Shown in pieces: positions 13,781 through 18,122 of a stretch of 18,122 bases of DNA (the first letter of the stretch is position 1; each line of letters opens with the position of its first letter). The DNA comes from Acidobacteriota bacterium (lineage in GTDB: Bacteria; Acidobacteriota; UBA6911; RPQK01; JADFOI01). The stretch lies in the NCBI GenBank assembly GCA_022545645.1, contig JACZQQ010000028.1, positions 1 to 18,122 on the forward strand, written 5' to 3'. Under the pieces are notes generated by a model that had not been told where the DNA came from, did no database searches, and was given only the letters and a program-made list of their open reading frames with translations. The position numbers and the translations under genes were made by a program.

Positions 13781-16700
13781 TACTTCAGCCACCAGAATTC
13801 GAAGGCCACGTCCTGGTCAGGGAAGAGGCGCCGAAGAGCTTCGTTGTAGATGCGCTTCTGTTGGGCGTAAGTTTCTGGAAGGGGGTCCTGTTCAGGCGTG
13901 GTTTTATAGTCGATGGCCCGGATGACTCCCTCCTCCTCTAAAATCAGATCGATGATGCCGTGCCAGGCTTGACCCTCATCCTGTAGATAGACCGGGACTT
14001 CTCGTCCTAGAATTCTGGCAGCGCGCACCCGCTCAAGATAGGGATTTCCCGAGGAGTCGGCCAGGTTTCCGGCGTAAAATTGCTTCAGCACTTTCTCAGC
14101 CGCTTCACTGACGTTGCTGTCAGAATGCAGTTCAGGAATCCCGGAGAAAGAGACCGAGAGTTTTTCCGGTTCAAAAGCATCGTCGAGAAGATAACGCTCG
14201 AGATAGGTGTGTACCAGACGGCCCACCAGCAAACCGGTTTCCCGGTCTGCTTTTCCAGGATAGTGATGATCTTCTCGGATCTCCCCTTCCTGGTGTTCCG
14301 GATCGGAAGGGTGGCGAAGGAGGGGAGGACGGGCTGCTCGGTAGTCCGAGTAGCGCTTCCGCCAAAGAGATTGATAATCGTCCTCCTGAAGGTTCACGGA
14401 GGGAGAAGGCACTTTTTGGGGGGTGATCTCAACACCGGGTTGATAAACAAAACGTAGAGTGCCGTTACAAATCTCGACCTGTCCACCTTGCGAATCAGCG
14501 GGAATTTTACTCTGGGCAGAGCTTATGAAGTCTTTGATTTCCTCGGGAAAGGAACGGCCCTTCGAGCGTGGACACAAGAGGACCAGGCGATCACGGGCAC
14601 GGGTGGCGGCCACGTAGGCCAGACGTTGGGCCTCAGACTGGGCGCCTTTGCGCTCCAGCTCCAGCGCTTCAGGATAGGATGACGTGACGATCTTGAGCGG
14701 GCCCCATTGCAGGGAAAAAGCTTGCACTCTCTCACCCTCCTGAGTGGTCAGGCTGATCACCTCCGCAGAATTTCGTTTTCCCGTTGATTCCACCAGGTCT
14801 GAGAGAATCGCACTCCAGCCATAGACGATGGTAAAGCGTCCTTCCAGTCCCTTGGCTTTGTGGATGGTCATCACCCGTATTGCATCCACGTTCTCAGTGG
14901 CAACCGTTATATCTTCTCCCGGGTTGTCGCTATCCCGCCGACCGCTTTCCGCAGCTCGAGCGCGTTGCTTCAACAGCCACACCAGGGGAGGGATCACGGT
15001 CATCTCCATGGCCTCCTGGAAGTTCTCCAACACCCGGCCGATTCGGACCAAAGGTCTTCCTTCCCGATCCCCCGGTTCACTGTAGAGGGCTGTTGGGATG
15101 AAGGCTCGGACTTCTGCTAGCCACTCGGAAAGCGTTTTCTTCAGACGTTCTGCCGCCAGTCTTCGCAGATGCTTGATCCGTGTTCGAACTTCCTGGGGAA
15201 GAAATTCGGGAAGGGTCTCCTGCGAGTGAAACAGCTGCTCAGGAGGAATTTCCTCCAGTAAATCGTGGAGCTGTGGATCGGGCAGGTAGAGAAGAGGCGC
15301 TCGCAGGACGGCCGCTACGGCCAGTTTATCCTGAGGATGAAAAAGTGCGATGAGTAGATTCAACAGATCCAGGACCTCGGGTTGGCGATAGAAGGTCTTG
15401 GCACCGCTGCTGATGACGGGAAGTCCGGCGTTCTGAAGGACCGGCAGTAGAGCATCAACCTCCTTCCCGTCTCTTACAAGAACCAGGATATCTTTGTAGG
15501 GAGGCTTTTCCGAACTCGAACGCTTGAGGTACTCCTGGATTGTTTTCAGGGTTTGAGCCGCTGCGTAGATTCTCCCCTGATCGGCATTGAAGCCCCTCCC
15601 TTCTCCGTCTTTGTCCGTAAAAATCCACTCAGGCAGAACTTCCTCATCGGATCGGAAAGGAACCAGTGCTTCATCTTCGTTTGTCAGTGCCAGTTCTTTC
15701 TCGAAGAAGTGATTCACGAATTGGGTTACCGCCTTCACGCTTCGAAAGCTGGTCGTCAGATGAAACTCGGTGTGCTTCAACTGGCAGCCGGTATACCTTT
15801 CATAGTGGCGATGAAAATCGAGGATGGAAGGGACATCAGCGTTCCGGAAACGGTATATGGACTGTTTGGTGTCCCCCACAAAAAAGCCGAGAACCTCATG
15901 TTGGCCCCGGGGGGTACGCTTGAGCAGAGCCTTGAAAAGCCGAAGCTGGTCGGGGTCCGTATCCTGGAACTCATCCACGAGCAGGGCCCGAAGCTTTGCC
16001 TGTTCAGCCTGGCGGATAGAAGGATGCTCCTCGAGAAGCTTGACGGCCAGACGAATCATCTCGTCGAAGGTAATAAGACCCAGTTCCCGCATGGCCGCTT
16101 CCTCGGACCAGTCGATGAAGCGCCCCAGGAACCCGGTCCATACCGTCCATATTTCTCCAAACTCCTTGGCCACGCAGTGGCGAACTGCAGGGACATAGAA
16201 ATCGGTCCAAGATTGGAAATACCGGGAATGCTCGGGTGGGAGCGCCCGGATGGCGACTTGAAGAGTTTTCGTCTTCGCACGATCCAGGAAGAAGTAGCCC
16301 TTCACTTGCTGGATGAAGCCACACAACTCCCTGAAAGCTTCCTGTTTTCCGGAAGTGATGCCCTGGAGTATCTGATTCAACTGGTCGCGTCTGCTTTCGA
16401 TCGTGGAGCCTCCTCCCTCGGCCAGGGCTTGGACCAGGGCGTAGCCTGCATCGACCAGTTCCTGCATCTTCTTTTCGTTCTTCAAGGGAAGAGCTTCCGC
16501 TGCCTGGCTCATCCAGCGAAATTGATAACTGTGCTTCAACCACTCACAGATGTGTTTAATCGGGACCACCTGGAGAAGCTGGGCCAGTTCTTTCTGCAGT
16601 TGGGGATCGGCCAGGACTTTTTGCTGCCACCAGCGCTCCAGGACTTGATCCTTTACCCCGACCAGATCGTCTTCATCCTCCCTGGCGAAACGTGCCGTTG

Positions 16701-17331
16701 GCGGGATCCCGGCCTGCAAGGGATAACGGCGAAGGATTGAGGCAGCGAAGCTGTGGATGGTCGAGATTTGCAACTGGGCCGCCTGTTCGGACAGGGCCTG
16801 TGCTCCACCGCGGAGACGCTGGAAAGCTTCCTCCTCATCCTGTCCGGCCAACACGGGCGTATCTTGGCCTGCACTCCCCGACTCCAGATTTTTCAAAACC
16901 GTCTGAACGATCTCGTAAAACAGTGGATCTTTGAGCTTCCCTTGGGAACCGGCATAAGGTGCCTCCAGATGGGAAAGACTTTCCGCCGCAGAGACACTCT
17001 CCAGGTAGCGGTACAGGCGGGTCTGCATTTCGGCGGCGGCTTTGCGCGTGAAGGTGGTCAGGATCAGGGAGCCAATAACAGCCCGGGCAGCCTTCAGACG
17101 CTCCTGGCGGGAGGAAGCGTTGTAAAGGGCACCGATCTCGGGTGGAAGGCTCCCGGCCTCACCTTCTGATGGTGACAGGAAGGGGGCGTTCAAGAGGAGA
17201 TAAAGGGCTCGCAGAGCCAGGGTATGGGTCTTCCCGGTACCCGCACTTGCCCAGACAAAGGCGTGGTCAGGAGTGGCGATCGCCTGCCGGCGAGCGGCTG
17301 CGTCGGGAAGTACCGGCGGTTTTGTGCTCAT
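13780..17331 (-). CDS. addA: AddA-type ATP-dependent helicase/nuclease
   Basis: AddA is the helicase-nuclease subunit of AddAB, which resects double-strand breaks and loads RecA. The 1183-residue protein has all UvrD/RecB-type SF1 helicase motifs: Walker A ASAGTGKT (28-35), TTFTRKAAAEM (92-102), VDEFQD (452-457), VGDTKQSIYRFRNAD (485-499), TTSFRS (526-531), TIHKAKGLE (822-830) and YVAATRARDRL (906-916). A RecB-family nuclease domain ends it: GRLVH (1037-1041), GIID (1125-1128), DYKT (1141-1144) and Gln1158/Tyr1162. All key residues appear intact. Its ATG overlaps the addB stop as ATGA and follows a GGAGG inside addB, so the two are translationally coupled. RecB is an alternative name, but the AddB-like partner favours AddA. 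Confidence 0.92.
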   Translation of the reverse strand: MSTKPPVLPDAAARRQAIATPDHAFVWASAGTGKTHTLALRALYLLLNAPFLSPSEGEAGSLPPEIGALYNASSRQERLKAARAVIGSLILTTFTRKAAAEMQTRLYRYLESVSAAESLSHLEAPYAGSQGKLKDPLFYEIVQTVLKNLESGSAGQDTPVLAGQDEEEAFQRLRGGAQALSEQAAQLQISTIHSFAASILRRYPLQAGIPPTARFAREDEDDLVGVKDQVLERWWQQKVLADPQLQKELAQLLQVVPIKHICEWLKHSYQFRWMSQAAEALPLKNEKKMQELVDAGYALVQALAEGGGSTIESRRDQLNQILQGITSGKQEAFRELCGFIQQVKGYFFLDRAKTKTLQVAIRALPPEHSRYFQSWTDFYVPAVRHCVAKEFGEIWTVWTGFLGRFIDWSEEAAMRELGLITFDEMIRLAVKLLEEHPSIRQAEQAKLRALLVDEFQDTDPDQLRLFKALLKRTPRGQHEVLGFFVGDTKQSIYRFRNADVPSILDFHRHYERYTGCQLKHTEFHLTTSFRSVKAVTQFVNHFFEKELALTNEDEALVPFRSDEEVLPEWIFTDKDGEGRGFNADQGRIYAAAQTLKTIQEYLKRSSSEKPPYKDILVLVRDGKEVDALLPVLQNAGLPVISSGAKTFYRQPEVLDLLNLLIALFHPQDKLAVAAVLRAPLLYLPDPQLHDLLEEIPPEQLFHSQETLPEFLPQEVRTRIKHLRRLAAERLKKTLSEWLAEVRAFIPTALYSEPGDREGRPLVRIGRVLENFQEAMEMTVIPPLVWLLKQRARAAESGRRDSDNPGEDITVATENVDAIRVMTIHKAKGLEGRFTIVYGWSAILSDLVESTGKRNSAEVISLTTQEGERVQAFSLQWGPLKIVTSSYPEALELERKGAQSEAQRLAYVAATRARDRLVLLCPRSKGRSFPEEIKDFISSAQSKIPADSQGGQVEICNGTLRFVYQPGVEITPQKVPSPSVNLQEDDYQSLWRKRYSDYRAARPPLLRHPSDPEHQEGEIREDHHYPGKADRETGLLVGRLVHTYLERYLLDDAFEPEKLSVSFSGIPELHSDSNVSEAAEKVLKQFYAGNLADSSGNPYLERVRAARILGREVPVYLQDEGQAWHGIIDLILEEEGVIRAIDYKTTPEQDPLPETYAQQKRIYNEALRRLFPDQDVAFEFWWLK

Positions 17332-18122
17332 GACTTCATGGCCTCCAGGCGAGAGGAGATGTGCTTTTCGGAGAATCCGGCATAGCGACGCTGGGCACCT
17401 GGATCAAAGCGGCGGCAAAGAGAGACGAACTCGCAGTACCGACAGGAATCCGCTCCCTCGATTCCATTCAACTTCAGAGTCTCGGTTGGAGTGGGCAGGT
17501 ACATTCCTTTTTCGAGGATCTCCGCCAGTGGCCGCAGGAACTCCTCGGCTGCCGGCCGATCTGTCACCTCCATTTCCTGGGGTGGAGATAACCCTAAGAC
17601 GATGAAAGAAAATTCCGCCTCGGCCTCGGGGTTCTGCTGACGATAAATCCAGGGGTAGAGAATGGGCTGTACCCGATAACCCAGAAAGACTTCTCGTTTG
17701 AGATCCTTTTTTTTAGGTGTTCTGCCGCTTTTGTAGTCATAGATGCGAAACTGGCCGTCTCCTTGGTCAATGCGGTCCATTTTCCCCGAAATAAGGAGTC
17801 CTTCCAGACCTGGAAAGGGCACCCGTCTTTTGAATTCGAGCTCTGTCGGAATTCCTCCGGTAACAGTTTCTTTCACCACCTCTTCAAAATAGCTCTTGAC
17901 CGTTTCTTCCAGTTTGTTCAGTTCGGCCTGGCGAAACACGGGAGGCAGCACTTCCAATCGCTGGGATAACTGTGAGGAAAATTTCCTGGCAGCCTGGCGC
18001 AGCGCCTTTGCTTCGGAGCGAAGCATGGCTTTGGCGATCTCCTTGAGCGGAGTCTTCTCACTGAGCCAGGGCTCCATCAGGCGCTCCAGGAAGCTGTGAA
18101 CCAGATTTCCCCAATCCAGTGG
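17328..18122 (-). CDS. addB: AddB-like nuclease subunit, C-terminal part (5' end outside window)
   Basis: The frame stays open to the right edge; the ATG at 18077 is internal, because the 15 codons before it encode GNLVHSFLERL, the conserved His-bearing start of the RecB-type nuclease domain. Further nuclease motifs are GKMDRID, IYDYKSG and QPILYPWIY. A C-terminal CRYCEFVSLC (Cys-x2-Cys-x5-Cys) has the spacing of the AddB iron-sulfur cluster; the fourth cysteine would lie upstream of the window. The domain cuts one DNA strand while AddA cuts the other. The inactivated helicase half expected of AddB cannot be seen here. It overlaps addA by 4 bp. Confidence 0.85.
   Translation of the reverse strand, partial: PLDWGNLVHSFLERLMEPWLSEKTPLKEIAKAMLRSEAKALRQAARKFSSQLSQRLEVLPPVFRQAELNKLEETVKSYFEEVVKETVTGGIPTELEFKRRVPFPGLEGLLISGKMDRIDQGDGQFRIYDYKSGRTPKKKDLKREVFLGYRVQPILYPWIYRQQNPEAEAEFSFIVLGLSPPQEMEVTDRPAAEEFLRPLAEILEKGMYLPTPTETLKLNGIEGADSCRYCEFVSLCRRFDPGAQRRYAGFSEKHISSRLEAMKS

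Noticed and set aside
15553..16740. 395-codon open frame on the plus strand
   Set aside because: It is antisense to the middle of addA, which has all helicase motifs in the other strand; no family motif is visible.

Overview
The window reads as a gene-dense chromosomal segment of a Gram-negative bacterium. It holds a Tat-exported protein, an RND efflux permease, a MoxR/VWA membrane operon and AddAB rather than visible RecBCD. Moderate-to-high GC content and the mix of quinoprotein, amidohydrolases and export proteins would suit an Acidobacteriota-like lineage. That placement is a guess: there is no rRNA or marker gene in view. I see no tRNA, rRNA, CRISPR array, insertion sequence or phage gene, and no gap between genes exceeds about 225 bp.

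The layout has four strand blocks. (1) Plus strand, 2-1491: the C-terminal part of a PQQ-type beta-propeller quinoprotein, then a Tat-exported cupredoxin-fold protein whose copper ligands are largely replaced. (2) Minus strand, 5615 down to 1506: a tight operon encoding a membrane-anchored TPR-like protein, a BatA-like VWA protein, a MoxR AAA+ ATPase and an exported metal-dependent amidohydrolase. (3) Plus strand, 5837-13050: first a three-gene hydrolase operon (asparaginase, cyclic amidohydrolase, alpha/beta hydrolase) closed by a likely terminator; then, behind a good sigma70-like promoter, an exported FMN_bind-like protein and a CusA/CzcA-type RND permease. (4) Minus strand, 18122 down to 13148: addB (5' end outside the window), addA overlapping it by 4 bp, and a ferritin gene with its own upstream palindrome, flanked by short shared repeats.

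Functionally, block 2 looks like an envelope chaperone/stress module of the MoxR-VWA kind. The hydrolases of block 3 could open and deamidate a cyclic amide or ureide in sequence. The RND pump and the ferritin face each other tail to tail and may both concern metals. AddAB repairs double-strand breaks.

The most unusual signal is a recurring theme of conserved folds without their cofactor residues. The cupredoxin lacks the Cys, second His and Met copper ligands (S127, Q130, A135), and the FMN_bind-like protein lacks the flavin-accepting Thr (P158). These two are the best candidates for something not yet described.
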